Assembly: GCF_022965755.1 (NCBI RefSeq)
Contig: NZ_CP095187.1
Coordinates: 2,170,001 to 2,234,000 of the forward strand
DNA from: Pseudoxanthomonas sp. F37
Lineage (GTDB): Bacteria > Pseudomonadota > Gammaproteobacteria > Xanthomonadales > Xanthomonadaceae
DNA length: 64,000 nt
Reading direction: 5' to 3'
The notes below the pieces were generated by a model. It searched no databases. It was not told where the DNA came from and was given only the letters and a program-made list of their open reading frames with translations. Positions 1 through 8,695 of this stretch are shown here, piece after piece. A program made the position numbers and the translations under genes. The number at the start of each line of letters is the position of its first letter. Position 1 is the first letter of the stretch.

Positions 1-387
1 TGCGGGCGGCCCGTCCTGCCAGAGGAAGACGAACTCGCTGCGCCGCCCGTCCACGCGACCGGTCACCGGGGCCTTCGGGAAGATGGACAACCGGTCCTCG
101 CCACCTACCACGCGGAACTCGAAGCCCAGGTCGCGTAGTTTGTAGTCCGTGCCCCGCGGCCACTCCACGCTCACCGTCAGCAGGCCGCTGGCGTCGCAGG
201 ACGCGCGGCCATCGATGCCGCGCGTCAGGCTGACCATCTGGAGCGCCGGCGCGCGCAAGGCATCGCCCGCCTCCGCCGAGGGACCGGCTGCGACGGCGAA
301 CGGCGCGGTGCCGGTGGACAGGTTGCAGGCCGCGGCATCGGCCGCGAAAAGACAGGCGAAGATCGCCAGCGTGCATTTCAACTGCAT
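1..387 (-). CDS. Secreted protein of unknown function (C-terminus off the left edge)
   Basis: The first 129 codons of a gene that runs off the window. The start at 387 follows a GGGGAGGGG ribosome binding site and opens with a hydrophobic signal-peptide-like segment (MQLKCTLAIFACLFAADA), so the product is probably exported to the periplasm or beyond. The mature part has cysteines at residues 21 and 64 that could pair in a disulfide, and a stretch of alternating polar and hydrophobic residues suggesting beta strands. I do not recognise a family. About 120 bp separate it from the nadK stop on the same strand. The gene is real by its start signals and its uninterrupted frame, but its function is open. 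Confidence 0.6.
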   Translation of the reverse strand, partial: MQLKCTLAIFACLFAADAAACNLSTGTAPFAVAAGPSAEAGDALRAPALQMVSLTRGIDGRASCDASGLLTVSVEWPRGTDYKLRDLGFEFRVVGGEDRLSIFPKAPVTGRVDGRRSEFVFLWQDGPPA

Positions 388-506
388 CGGGACCCCTCCC
401 CGGGTGGATGCGAACCGAACCGCTACGCGGCGCTGGATAACATGCGCATGCAGGGGCGGCAAGCCGCAGTGCGGCGGAATCGCGCTGTCCCTGGAGACAT
501 TGCGAC

Positions 507-1274
507 TCAGGTCATGAACTGCTCGCTGAGGATGCGCTCTTCGAGGTTGTGCTCGCGGTCGAACAACAGGGTGACCATGCGGTCGCGCGATTCGCGGATG
601 GTCACTTCCACCACGTCGCGCACCTCGTGCGAATCGGCCGTGGCGCTGACCGGGCGCTTGTAGGGGTCCAGCACGCGGAAACGCACTTCGGTGTCGGCCT
701 TCAGGATGGCACCGCGCCAGCGACGCGGACGGAACGGGGCGATCGGCGTCAGCGCGATGGTGTTGGAGCCCAGCGGGAGGATCGGCCCATGGGCGGAGAA
801 GTTGTATGCGGTGCTGCCGGCCGGCGTTGCCGTCAGCACGCCATCGCAGATCAGTTCGTCCAGCCGGGTCTCGCCGTTGAGGTCGATCCGGATATGCGCC
901 GCCTGCCGGGTCTGGCGCAGCAGCGATACTTCGTTGTACGCCAGCGACGAGATCGATGTGCCCGATTCGGTCATCGCCATCATTTCCAGCGGACGCAGCT
1001 TGGCGGGCTCGGCCGCGGCGAGGCGCTCGACCAGCCCGTCGGGCCGGTACTGGTTCATCAGGAAACCGACGGTACCCAGCTTCATTCCGAACACCGGCCT
1101 GCCCAGCGCGCCATGCCGGTGCAGCGTCTGCAGCATGAAGCCGTCGCCGCCCAGCGCGCACAGTACGTCGGCCTGATCGGGCGCATGCGCGCCATGCTCG
1201 GCCTGCAGCGAGACCAATGCCTGCTGGGCTTCCGGCGTGGGGCTGGCGAGGAAGGCGATGCGGGGTGTGGACAT
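507..1274 (-). CDS. nadK: NAD kinase
   Basis: ATP-dependent NAD kinase, which phosphorylates NAD to NADP in the cytoplasm and supplies the cell's NADP pool. The 255-residue protein carries the family's GGDG nucleotide-binding motif at residues 42-45, with the catalytic Asp at 44, a [10 protein letters not shown] segment, and the [15 protein letters not shown] motif of the C-terminal domain. The ATG at 1274 is chosen because GGAG lies about 7 nt upstream; an in-frame ATG at 1286 would add MEPR and has no such site. The length is normal for the short proteobacterial form. It lies downstream of gdhB on the same strand, but a strong terminator separates them, so it probably has its own promoter. 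Confidence 0.95.
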   Translation of the reverse strand: MSTPRIAFLASPTPEAQQALVSLQAEHGAHAPDQADVLCALGGDGFMLQTLHRHGALGRPVFGMKLGTVGFLMNQYRPDGLVERLAAAEPAKLRPLEMMAMTESGTSISSLAYNEVSLLRQTRQAAHIRIDLNGETRLDELICDGVLTATPAGSTAYNFSAHGPILPLGSNTIALTPIAPFRPRRWRGAILKADTEVRFRVLDPYKRPVSATADSHEVRDVVEVTIRESRDRMVTLLFDREHNLEERILSEQFMT

Positions 1275-1384
1275 CCGTGGCTCCATCGTCGGGCCTGCAC
1301 AGCGTACAGAAAAAAACGCCGGCAGCGCCTTCTGACGCCGCGCAGCATCGGCCCATGGGGTGGCCGCCAGCGAGGGCGGCCACG

Positions 1385-1409
1385 AAAAAGGCGGCCCGAA
1401 GGCCGCCTT
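1385..1409 (-). terminator. Rho-independent terminator of gdhB
   Basis: Read on the minus strand, the inverted repeat GGCGGCC-TTCG-GGCCGCC has a stable UUCG-type loop and is followed at once by TTTTT. It lies 24 bp beyond the gdhB stop, as expected for an intrinsic terminator. Confidence 0.85.
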
Positions 1410-1432
1410 GTTTCACCGCCGCTGGACGGCAC

Positions 1433-4400
1433 TCAGGCCTGCGACGCCAGCTGGCCGAGTCGCTGCACCGCCACCGACGCGGTCGGGTAGTCCAGCGTCT
1501 TCTGCGCCGCCAGCTCGTTGAGCATGTTCAGCGTGAAGCGCAGGCCCGCGTCGTCGCGGCCCAGCCAGGCCCTGACCCTGGCGTCCGCATTGCCGCCCGG
1601 CAGCGACAGCACCTGGTTGGTCAGGGTGCGCTGGTGGGCGGCGAGTTCGTCGCGCAGCACGCCACGCGCCACCGCATGCCAGCGGCCGTCGACCTTGAGG
1701 GCTTCGATCTGATCCTGCAGCCAGGGCAGGTGCAGGGCCTCGCCCAGGCGGTAGTGGACCTTGGACACCTCGACCGGCTTGAGCTTGCGCGCGCGCGCCA
1801 GCTCGATGATGTCGCAGGACGGCTCCAGGTACGGCAGTGCGGCGATCTGGCCGGCCAGCGCGGCCGGCAGGCCCTTGTCCTTCCAGCCCTGCAGGCTGGC
1901 GTTGTACGCCGGGCGCAGCGAATCCGGCAGCACGCCGTCGGCCGCCCGGATCTCGTTGAAGCCGTCGTGGTAGCGCTCCACCGCGGTGGCGATGGCCGGG
2001 ATGGCGCCCTGGCGGGTCAGCAGCCAGCGGGTGAAATTGCGCTGCACCTGCCAGATGACCTGCAGCGCGTCGATCTGCACCGACTCGGGCACCTTGCCGT
2101 CCAGCGCGTCGATCTGGTTCCACAACGCCCGCGCATCCAGGGTCTCGCGGGTGATGGTGAAGGCCTTGGCGACTTCCGCCGGCGAGCGGCCGGTGTCCTC
2201 CTGCATGCGCAGCAGGAAGGTGGCGCCCATCCGGTTGATGGTGGTGTTGGTGACCGCGGTGGCGATGATCTCGCGCTTCAGGCGGTGCTTCTCCATCTCC
2301 GAGGCGTACTTCTTCTGCAGCGGCTGCGGAAAGTAGCGCTGCAGCTCCTTTGACAGGTACGGGTCCTCCGGGATGTCCGATTCCAGCAACTGCTGGAATG
2401 CGACCAGCTTGGAGTACGACAGCAGCACCGACAGCTCCGGACGCGTCAGCCCCTGCCCGCGCGCCTTGCGCTCGGCCAGTTCGGCGTCGGACGGCAGGAA
2501 CTCGATCTGGCGGTCCAGCAGGCCCTGCGACTCCAGGGTCTGGATGAAGTGCTGCTTGGAGCCCAGGCGCGAGACGCTCATGCGTTCCATCAGGCTGATG
2601 GCCTGGTTCTGCCGGTAGTTGTCCCACAGCACCAGGTCGGCGACCTCGCCGGTCATGTCGGCCAGCAGTTTGTTGCGGGCGTCCATGGACAGCTTCTTCG
2701 CCTGCACCACGCCGTTGAGCAGGATCTTGATGTTCACCTCGTGGTCGGAGGTGTCCACGCCGGCGGAGTTGTCGATGAAGTCGGTATTGAGCAGCACGCC
2801 ATGCTGGGCGGCCTCGATGCGGCCCAGCTGGGTCAGGCCCAGGTTGCCGCCCTCGCCCACCACCTTGCAGCGCAGGTCGCGGCCGTCCACGCGCAGGCCG
2901 TTGTTGGCGCGGTCGCCCACGTCGGCGTGCGTCTCGCTGGCGGCCTTGACGTAGGTGCCGATGCCGCCGTTCCACAGCAGGTCCACCGGCGCCTTCAGGA
3001 TGGCGCTCATCAACTCATTGGGCGTCATCGACTTCACGCCATCGGCGATGCCGAGCGCGGCGCGCACTTCCGGGGTGATGTCGATGGACTTGGCGCTGCG
3101 CGGATGGATGCCGCCGCCCTTGGAGATCAGCCCGGCGTCGTAGTCGGCCCAACTGGAGCGCGGCACCCTGAACATGCGCGCGCGTTCCTTGAACGACCTG
3201 GCCGCGTCCGGGTTGGGGTCCAGGAAGATGTGGCGGTGGTCGAACGCGGCGACCAGGCGGATGTGTTCCGACAGCAGCATGCCGTTGCCGAATACGTCGC
3301 CGGACATGTCGCCGATGCCCACGCAGGTGAAATCCTGCGTCTGCGAATCGCGGCCGAGCGCGCGGAAGTGGCGCTTGACCGATTCCCAGGCGCCGCGGGC
3401 GGTGATGCCCATGCCCTTGTGGTCGTAGCCCACCGAACCGCCGGAAGCGAACGCATCGCCCATCCAGAAGCCGTGCGCGAGGGCCAGGCCGTTGGCGATG
3501 TCGGAGAACGTGGCCGTGCCCTTGTCGGCGGCGACCACCAGGTAGGGGTCGTCCTGGTCGTGGCGTACCACGTCCACCGGCGGCACGATCCTGTTGCCGA
3601 CGATGTTGTCGGTGATGTCCAGCAGGCCCTGGATGAACAGCTTGTAGCAGGCGATGCCTTCGGCCAGCACGGCGTCGCGGTCGCCGCCCACCGGCGGGCG
3701 CTTGACGAAGAAGCCGCCCTTGGCGCCGACCGGCACGATGACGGTGTTCTTCACCATCTGCGCCTTCACCAGGCCCAGCACTTCGGTGCGGAAGTCCTCG
3801 CGGCGGTCGGACCAGCGCAGGCCGCCGCGGGCGACGGGGCCGAAGCGCAGGTGCACGCCCTCCACGCGCGGGCCGTACACGAAGATCTCGCGGTACGGGC
3901 GCGGCTTGGGCAGGTCGGGGACCTTGGCCGAATCGAACTTGAAGCTGATGGTGTGGGCCGGCTGGCCGTCCTTGCCGCGCTGGTAGAAGCTGGTGCGCAG
4001 CGTGGCTTCGATGGCGCCCATGAAACCGCGCAGGATGCGGTCGTCGTCCAGGCTGGACACGCGGTCCATCAGCTTCAGCAGCGCGCGGTGCGCGGCTTCG
4101 ATCTGCTGCTCGCGCTTGCCGCCGCGGGCCTCGACCAGCGCCGCCAGCGTCTTGGCGGCCGCTTCGTCGTCGCCAGCCAGCGCCTTCAGCTGCGCGGCGA
4201 AGCGGTCCTGGCCTTCCTTGATCTGGGCCTTGCTCTCGCTGCCGGTCGAGGGATCGAAACGGGCCTCGAACAGCTCCACCAGCAGGCGGGCCAGCAGCGG
4301 ATAGCGGTTGAGCGTCTCCTCTACGTAACTCTGCGAGAACGGCACGCCGGTCTGCAGCAGGTACTTGCAGTAGCCGCGCAGCAGCGCCACCTGGCGCCAG

Positions 4401-6499
4401 GCCAGGCCAGCGCCGAGCACCAGCTTGTTGAAGCCGTCGTTCTCCGCGTCGCCGCGCCAGATGCGCGCGAACGCCTCCTCGAACGCCGGCGCCAGGCGTT
4501 CGACATCGAACCCACCGTTGACCGGCTCGACTTCGAACTCCTGGATGTAGCGCGCACCCTGCGCGGTCTCCAGGCGGAACGGGTGCTCCGAGATCACGCG
4601 CAGGCCCATGTTCTCCATCAGCGGCAGCGCGTCGGACAGCGGGATGTCGGTTTCGTGCCGGTACAGGTTCAGGCGCAGGCGGCCCTGGCCCGGGCGCTTG
4701 CGGCGCGATTCGTGCAGGCTCAGGCGCAGGTCGTCCTTGCCGGTCAGCGCGGCCAGGTGCTCGACGTCGCGCGCGGCGCCTTCCGGCGACACCACTTCGA
4801 TGTAGCCCGCCGGCAGCGCACGGCCGTAGCCGCCGGCCAGCAGCAGGCCCTTGGACTCGCCGTGGCGGGCGATCAGGGTTTCACGCAGGTCGTCCTGCCA
4901 GTTGCGCAGCAGGTGGGCGATGTCGCCTTCCAGCGCCGAGGTGTCCACCTCGACCTGCTCGCCGGCCTTCGGGCGGATGGTGATGTGCAGCTGCGCCAGC
5001 GGCGATTCGCCCAGCAGCACGCTGCTGTCGACGTACTCGCCCCGCATGGCGTCCTTCAGCAGCGACTCGATGCGCAGGCGCACGTCGGTGTTGAAGCGCT
5101 CGCGCGGGATGTAGACCAGCGCCGAATAGAAGCGGCCGTACCGGTCGCGGCGCAGGAACAGCTTGCTGCGCACGCGCTCCTGCAGGCCCAGGATGCCCAT
5201 CGCCGTGCGGTACAACTCCTCGTCGCTGGACTGGAACAGTTCCTCGCGCGGGAGGGTCTCCAGGATATGGCGCAGGGCCTTGCCGCTGTGGCCGCTGGGC
5301 GACAGCCCGGACTTCTGCATCACGTATTCGTGGCGCTCGCGCACCAGCGGGATCTCCCACGGGCGGCGGTTGTAGGCGCTGGAGGTGTACAGGCCGATGA
5401 AACGCTGCTCGGCGATCGGGTTGCCCTTGGCGTCGAATTCCAGCACGCCGATGTAGTCCATGTTGCCCGGACGGTGCACGGTGGAGCGGCGGTTGGTCTT
5501 GGTGAGGATCAGCGCGTCCACCGAGCCGCCCTGCGGCAGGTAGTGCGCGGCCAGGGTCTTGATGTTGCGCGGTGGCGTGGTGTCGCCCTCGCGCAGCAGG
5601 CCCAGGCCGCTGTCCTCGACGGCCGCCAGGATCCCCGTGCCCTTCTCCACGCGGTATTCGCGGTAGCCGAAGAAGGTGAAGTGGTCGGCGGCCGTCCAGC
5701 GCAGGAATTCCTGCGCCTCGCGGCGGCCCTCGTCATCGGCCGGCATGCGGCGGGTGGCCATGTCGTCGGCCAGGGCCAGCATCTTCTCGCGCATGGCGGA
5801 CCAGTCGCGCACGATGGCACGGACTTCGTCCAGCACGCTGCGGATGCGCTTCTCCACCTGCGCCATCTCCTCCGGCGGCAGGCGGTCGATCTCGAGCAGC
5901 ATCAGCGACTCGTGCCTGCCCTCGCCCACGGCGGTGACCTTCCCGGCCCGGTCGCGGGTGAAGCGCACCAGCGGATGCCCCAGCACGTGTACGCCCACGC
6001 CCATCTCGGCCAGCGCCATGCTCACCGAGTCGACCAGGAAGGGCATGTCGTCGTTGACGATCTGCAACACCGTGTGCGGCGAGTCCCAGCCATGCGATTT
6101 CTGGGTGGCGTTGAACACCCGGACGTTCGCCGTGCCCGGCTTGCGGGTGCGCGCGAACGCGAGCATGTCGGTGGCGATGGCGGCCCAGCCTTCGGCGCCA
6201 TGGTGGGGGTACTCGTCCTCCTCCATGCGCATGTAGAACGCCTCGGCGAAGGTCCGGGCCTCCGCCTGGCCGGCAGCGCCGGACACACGCTTGCGGATCG
6301 CGTCCAGGATGGGAGACAGCGAGAACGCCTCACCCGTCGCCACCCCTGCCTTGCCCTTCGCGGCCTTCGCCGCCTGCACCGGTCGGGCGGCCACCTTCCT
6401 GGTGGGCGTCGCCTTCGGGGTCACCGTCTGGGTGGCCTTGGAGGCTTCCGGTTTGGGCGTTTTTTTCGAGGCTTTCTTCGGGCTGCGTACAGCGTTCAT
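1433..6499 (-). CDS. gdhB: NAD-specific glutamate dehydrogenase, large (GDH-180) type
   Basis: Oxidatively deaminates L-glutamate to 2-oxoglutarate and ammonium with NAD, feeding amino-acid carbon into the TCA cycle in the cytoplasm. At 1688 residues it is close to the usual 1600-1700 of the family. The N-terminal half contains the ACT-like regulatory regions, where VNDDMPFLVDSVSMAL is a hallmark near residue 155. The catalytic domain includes GPVARGGLRWSDRREDFRTE, MVKNTVIVPVGAKGGFF with the substrate lysine, and FTCVGIGDMSGDVFGNGML. Residues 1-55 form a lysine-, alanine- and threonine-rich tail that resembles histone H1-like proteins and is not needed for catalysis. The gene is transcribed alone: a terminator follows it and a 290-bp divergent region precedes it. 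The long open frame on the opposite strand is a GC artefact. Confidence 0.96.
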   Translation of the reverse strand: MNAVRSPKKASKKTPKPEASKATQTVTPKATPTRKVAARPVQAAKAAKGKAGVATGEAFSLSPILDAIRKRVSGAAGQAEARTFAEAFYMRMEEDEYPHHGAEGWAAIATDMLAFARTRKPGTANVRVFNATQKSHGWDSPHTVLQIVNDDMPFLVDSVSMALAEMGVGVHVLGHPLVRFTRDRAGKVTAVGEGRHESLMLLEIDRLPPEEMAQVEKRIRSVLDEVRAIVRDWSAMREKMLALADDMATRRMPADDEGRREAQEFLRWTAADHFTFFGYREYRVEKGTGILAAVEDSGLGLLREGDTTPPRNIKTLAAHYLPQGGSVDALILTKTNRRSTVHRPGNMDYIGVLEFDAKGNPIAEQRFIGLYTSSAYNRRPWEIPLVRERHEYVMQKSGLSPSGHSGKALRHILETLPREELFQSSDEELYRTAMGILGLQERVRSKLFLRRDRYGRFYSALVYIPRERFNTDVRLRIESLLKDAMRGEYVDSSVLLGESPLAQLHITIRPKAGEQVEVDTSALEGDIAHLLRNWQDDLRETLIARHGESKGLLLAGGYGRALPAGYIEVVSPEGAARDVEHLAALTGKDDLRLSLHESRRKRPGQGRLRLNLYRHETDIPLSDALPLMENMGLRVISEHPFRLETAQGARYIQEFEVEPVNGGFDVERLAPAFEEAFARIWRGDAENDGFNKLVLGAGLAWRQVALLRGYCKYLLQTGVPFSQSYVEETLNRYPLLARLLVELFEARFDPSTGSESKAQIKEGQDRFAAQLKALAGDDEAAAKTLAALVEARGGKREQQIEAAHRALLKLMDRVSSLDDDRILRGFMGAIEATLRTSFYQRGKDGQPAHTISFKFDSAKVPDLPKPRPYREIFVYGPRVEGVHLRFGPVARGGLRWSDRREDFRTEVLGLVKAQMVKNTVIVPVGAKGGFFVKRPPVGGDRDAVLAEGIACYKLFIQGLLDITDNIVGNRIVPPVDVVRHDQDDPYLVVAADKGTATFSDIANGLALAHGFWMGDAFASGGSVGYDHKGMGITARGAWESVKRHFRALGRDSQTQDFTCVGIGDMSGDVFGNGMLLSEHIRLVAAFDHRHIFLDPNPDAARSFKERARMFRVPRSSWADYDAGLISKGGGIHPRSAKSIDITPEVRAALGIADGVKSMTPNELMSAILKAPVDLLWNGGIGTYVKAASETHADVGDRANNGLRVDGRDLRCKVVGEGGNLGLTQLGRIEAAQHGVLLNTDFIDNSAGVDTSDHEVNIKILLNGVVQAKKLSMDARNKLLADMTGEVADLVLWDNYRQNQAISLMERMSVSRLGSKQHFIQTLESQGLLDRQIEFLPSDAELAERKARGQGLTRPELSVLLSYSKLVAFQQLLESDIPEDPYLSKELQRYFPQPLQKKYASEMEKHRLKREIIATAVTNTTINRMGATFLLRMQEDTGRSPAEVAKAFTITRETLDARALWNQIDALDGKVPESVQIDALQVIWQVQRNFTRWLLTRQGAIPAIATAVERYHDGFNEIRAADGVLPDSLRPAYNASLQGWKDKGLPAALAGQIAALPYLEPSCDIIELARARKLKPVEVSKVHYRLGEALHLPWLQDQIEALKVDGRWHAVARGVLRDELAAHQRTLTNQVLSLPGGNADARVRAWLGRDDAGLRFTLNMLNELAAQKTLDYPTASVAVQRLGQLASQA

Positions 6500-6753
6500 G
6501 CAGAGAGTGGCTCAACGAGTGGTAGTCGAATGGTCATTGTATCCCCCACCGCCATGACAAGACTTGTTGCGCGGCCACATGAGCACGGCTTGCAAATGCT
6601 GCGCGGATTTGTTTGGCGATAGGGCCGCTGGGAACCTCCTTGCGCCGGCACTCCACACCATGCGGTGGCGCATGGGGCCCGGCCTGGGACGTCACGCCGC
6701 GCTAACAAGCTGGCGCGCCTGCTTTGCGCACCGAAATACCGTGAAATCAAGGG

Positions 6754-6786
6754 TGTCAAATTTTTAAACTGGACGGTATAGTCCAG
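6754..6786 (+). promoter_or_regulatory. tetR promoter with overlapping palindromic operator
   Basis: A -10 hexamer TATAGT at 6777-6782 lies 18 bp downstream of a -35-like GTGTCA. The inverted repeat CTGGAC-N6-GTCCAG at 6769-6786 covers the -10, which is where a TetR autorepressor would sit. The predicted transcription start is only a few bases before the ATG at 6792 and no ribosome site is visible, so the mRNA may be leaderless. The promoter assignment is by eye. Confidence 0.6.
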
Positions 6787-6791
6787 CCCGA

Positions 6792-7505
6792 ATGCGTGCC
6801 TCCCCCGCCCTATCCGCGCCTGACCAACGCCGCAGCCGCGTCCACCAGGCCGTGCGCGAACTCATGGCCGAGCAAGGCTTCCGCATCAGCATGGATGCGG
6901 TGGCGGCGCGTGCCGGCTGCTCGAAGCAGACGCTCTATGCGCACTTCGGCAGCAAGCAGGAACTGCTGCGCAGCGTGATCGCCGAACACCAGGAGCTCGC
7001 CACCGCACAGTTGTCGCCGGGCACCGGGGAACCGCGCGAAGCGCTGCTGGCCTTCGCCGAGGAACACCTGCGGCATCTGTGCGACCCGTCGGTGGTCGCA
7101 GCCGGCCAGCTGCTGGCCGCAGAAGCGCACCAATATCCTCAAGAGGCGCGCGACCTCTACCACGACGCCTGCGATACTCTGGTGCAGCGCCTCGCCGCCT
7201 GGCTGCAACACGCCATGGACCAGGAATGGCTGAGGCATGACGATCCGCACTACGCCGCGGAGTTGCTGCTCAGCATGATCGTCGGGATGGATTTCGAGCG
7301 CCAACGCTTCGGCGTGCCCCATCGCGCCAGCCGTCAGGCGCGCCAGCGCTGGTCCACGTTCGCCGTGGATACCTTCCTGCGCGCGTTCGCGCCCTACGAC
7401 GAACACCACGATACCGCCGCCCCGCTCCCCACGCCCGGCCGGCGCATCCGCTCACCGCATCCCCTCCCCACGTCTCCAAGAAAAAGAAACGGAGCTTCCC
7501 CATGA
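6792..7505 (+). CDS. TetR-family transcriptional regulator of the adjacent efflux pump
   Basis: TetR/AcrR-type repressor of 237 residues. The N-terminal helix-turn-helix is clear at about residues 15-60 (MDAVAARAGCSKQTLYAHFG then SKQELLRSVI). The rest is an alpha-helical ligand-binding domain, followed by a low-complexity Pro/Arg/Ser tail. Its last four bases overlap the start of the downstream adaptor gene (ATGA), so it is co-transcribed and probably translationally coupled with the pump it controls. This is unusual, because pump repressors of this kind are more often divergently transcribed. The palindrome over its own promoter supports autorepression that is relieved by pump substrates. 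Ligand unknown. Confidence 0.9.
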   Translation: MRASPALSAPDQRRSRVHQAVRELMAEQGFRISMDAVAARAGCSKQTLYAHFGSKQELLRSVIAEHQELATAQLSPGTGEPREALLAFAEEHLRHLCDPSVVAAGQLLAAEAHQYPQEARDLYHDACDTLVQRLAAWLQHAMDQEWLRHDDPHYAAELLLSMIVGMDFERQRFGVPHRASRQARQRWSTFAVDTFLRAFAPYDEHHDTAAPLPTPGRRIRSPHPLPTSPRKRNGASP

Positions 7506-8683
7506 CGTCCCCCGTCCGTTCCCTCGTCCTGGCCAGCGCCCTGCTTGTGGCCCTCGCCGCCTGCAGCAAGCCGGAACAACAGCAGATGCCGCCCCCTGAA
7601 GTGGTGGTGATGACCGCCACCCCCAAGGACGTGCCGTTGCAGCGCGACCTGGTGGGCCGTCTGTCGCCCTACCGCAGTGCCGACGTGCGCGCCCGGGTGG
7701 CCGGCGTGGTGCAGAAGCGCGTCTACCAGGAAGGCAGCGACGTGAAGGAAGGCCAGGTGCTGTTCCTGATCGACCCGGCCCCGCTGCAGGCGTCGCTCAG
7801 CGCGGCGCAGGCGAACCTGGCCTCGGCGCAGGCCACCTACGCCAATGCCAAGGTCGCCGCCGACCGCGCCCGCCAGCTGGCGCCGCAGAAGTTCGTCTCC
7901 AAGTCCGACCTGGACAACGCCGAAGCCGCCGAACGCAGCGCCGCTGCCGCCGTACAGCAGGCGCGCGCCAACGTGGAGACCGCCCGCATCAACCTGGGCT
8001 ATGCCAGCGTCACCGCGCCGATCTCCGGCCGCGCCGGCAAGCAGCAGGTCACCGAGGGCGCGCTGGTCGGCCAGGGCGATGCCACCCTGCTCACCACGAT
8101 CGACCAGATCGACCCGCTGTACGCCAATTTCTCGATGAGCTCCAGCGAGATGCAGGCCATCCGGCAGGCGCAGGGTGAAGGCAAGGTCGAACTGGCCGGC
8201 GCCGGCCAGCGCACCGTGCAGGTGCTGCTGCCGAATGGCCAGGCCATCGACCAGACCGGCACGCTGGACTTCTCCGACACGGTGGTCGACCCCGCCACGG
8301 GCAGCGTGTCGCTGCGCGCCACCGTGCCGAACCCGGACCGCACGCTGCTGCCGGGCACGTTCGTCACCCTGCGTGCGACGCTGGGCGAGCAGAAGGGCGC
8401 GTTCCTTGTCCCGCAGGGGGCGATCCAGCGCGACACCGCCAGTGCCTACGCGATGGTCGTCGGCAAGGACGGCAACGTGGTGCGCAAGAACGTCACCACG
8501 CAACAGGCCGTGGGCGCCGACTGGCTGGTCACCGACGGCCTGGCCGCCGGCGACCAGGTCATCGTCGAGGGCCTGCAGAAGGTCAAGGAAGGCGCGCCCG
8601 CGAAGGGCATCACCGCCGAACAGGCCGCCGCCGCCAAGGCCGCGCAGGCCAAGCAGGCCCCCGCGCAAGGCAAGGCCGAGTAA
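7502..8683 (+). CDS. RND efflux periplasmic adaptor, AcrA/MexA type
   Basis: Membrane fusion protein that links an inner-membrane RND pump to an outer-membrane channel. Residues 1-21 are a lipoprotein signal with the lipobox LAAC, so the mature protein is anchored through Cys21. Downstream come the barrel-sandwich (lipoyl) halves, with RARVAGVVQKRVYQEGSDVK in the first and a matching second half near TAPISGRAGKQQV, flanking an alpha-helical hairpin rich in Ala, Gln and Arg at about residues 95-160. The 393-residue length is typical. It overlaps tetR upstream and is 12 bp from the pump gene. No outer-membrane channel gene follows, so the tripartite pump must borrow a TolC/OprM-type protein from elsewhere. 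Confidence 0.95.
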   Translation: MTSPVRSLVLASALLVALAACSKPEQQQMPPPEVVVMTATPKDVPLQRDLVGRLSPYRSADVRARVAGVVQKRVYQEGSDVKEGQVLFLIDPAPLQASLSAAQANLASAQATYANAKVAADRARQLAPQKFVSKSDLDNAEAAERSAAAAVQQARANVETARINLGYASVTAPISGRAGKQQVTEGALVGQGDATLLTTIDQIDPLYANFSMSSSEMQAIRQAQGEGKVELAGAGQRTVQVLLPNGQAIDQTGTLDFSDTVVDPATGSVSLRATVPNPDRTLLPGTFVTLRATLGEQKGAFLVPQGAIQRDTASAYAMVVGKDGNVVRKNVTTQQAVGADWLVTDGLAAGDQVIVEGLQKVKEGAPAKGITAEQAAAAKAAQAKQAPAQGKAE

Positions 8684-8695
8684 GGACCCTTTCCC

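Noticed and set aside
2549..6622. Open frame of 1357 codons opposite gdhB
   Set aside because: It is antisense to a fully supported glutamate dehydrogenase and consists of low-complexity Val/Ala/Gln/Arg/His sequence typical of high-GC shadow frames.
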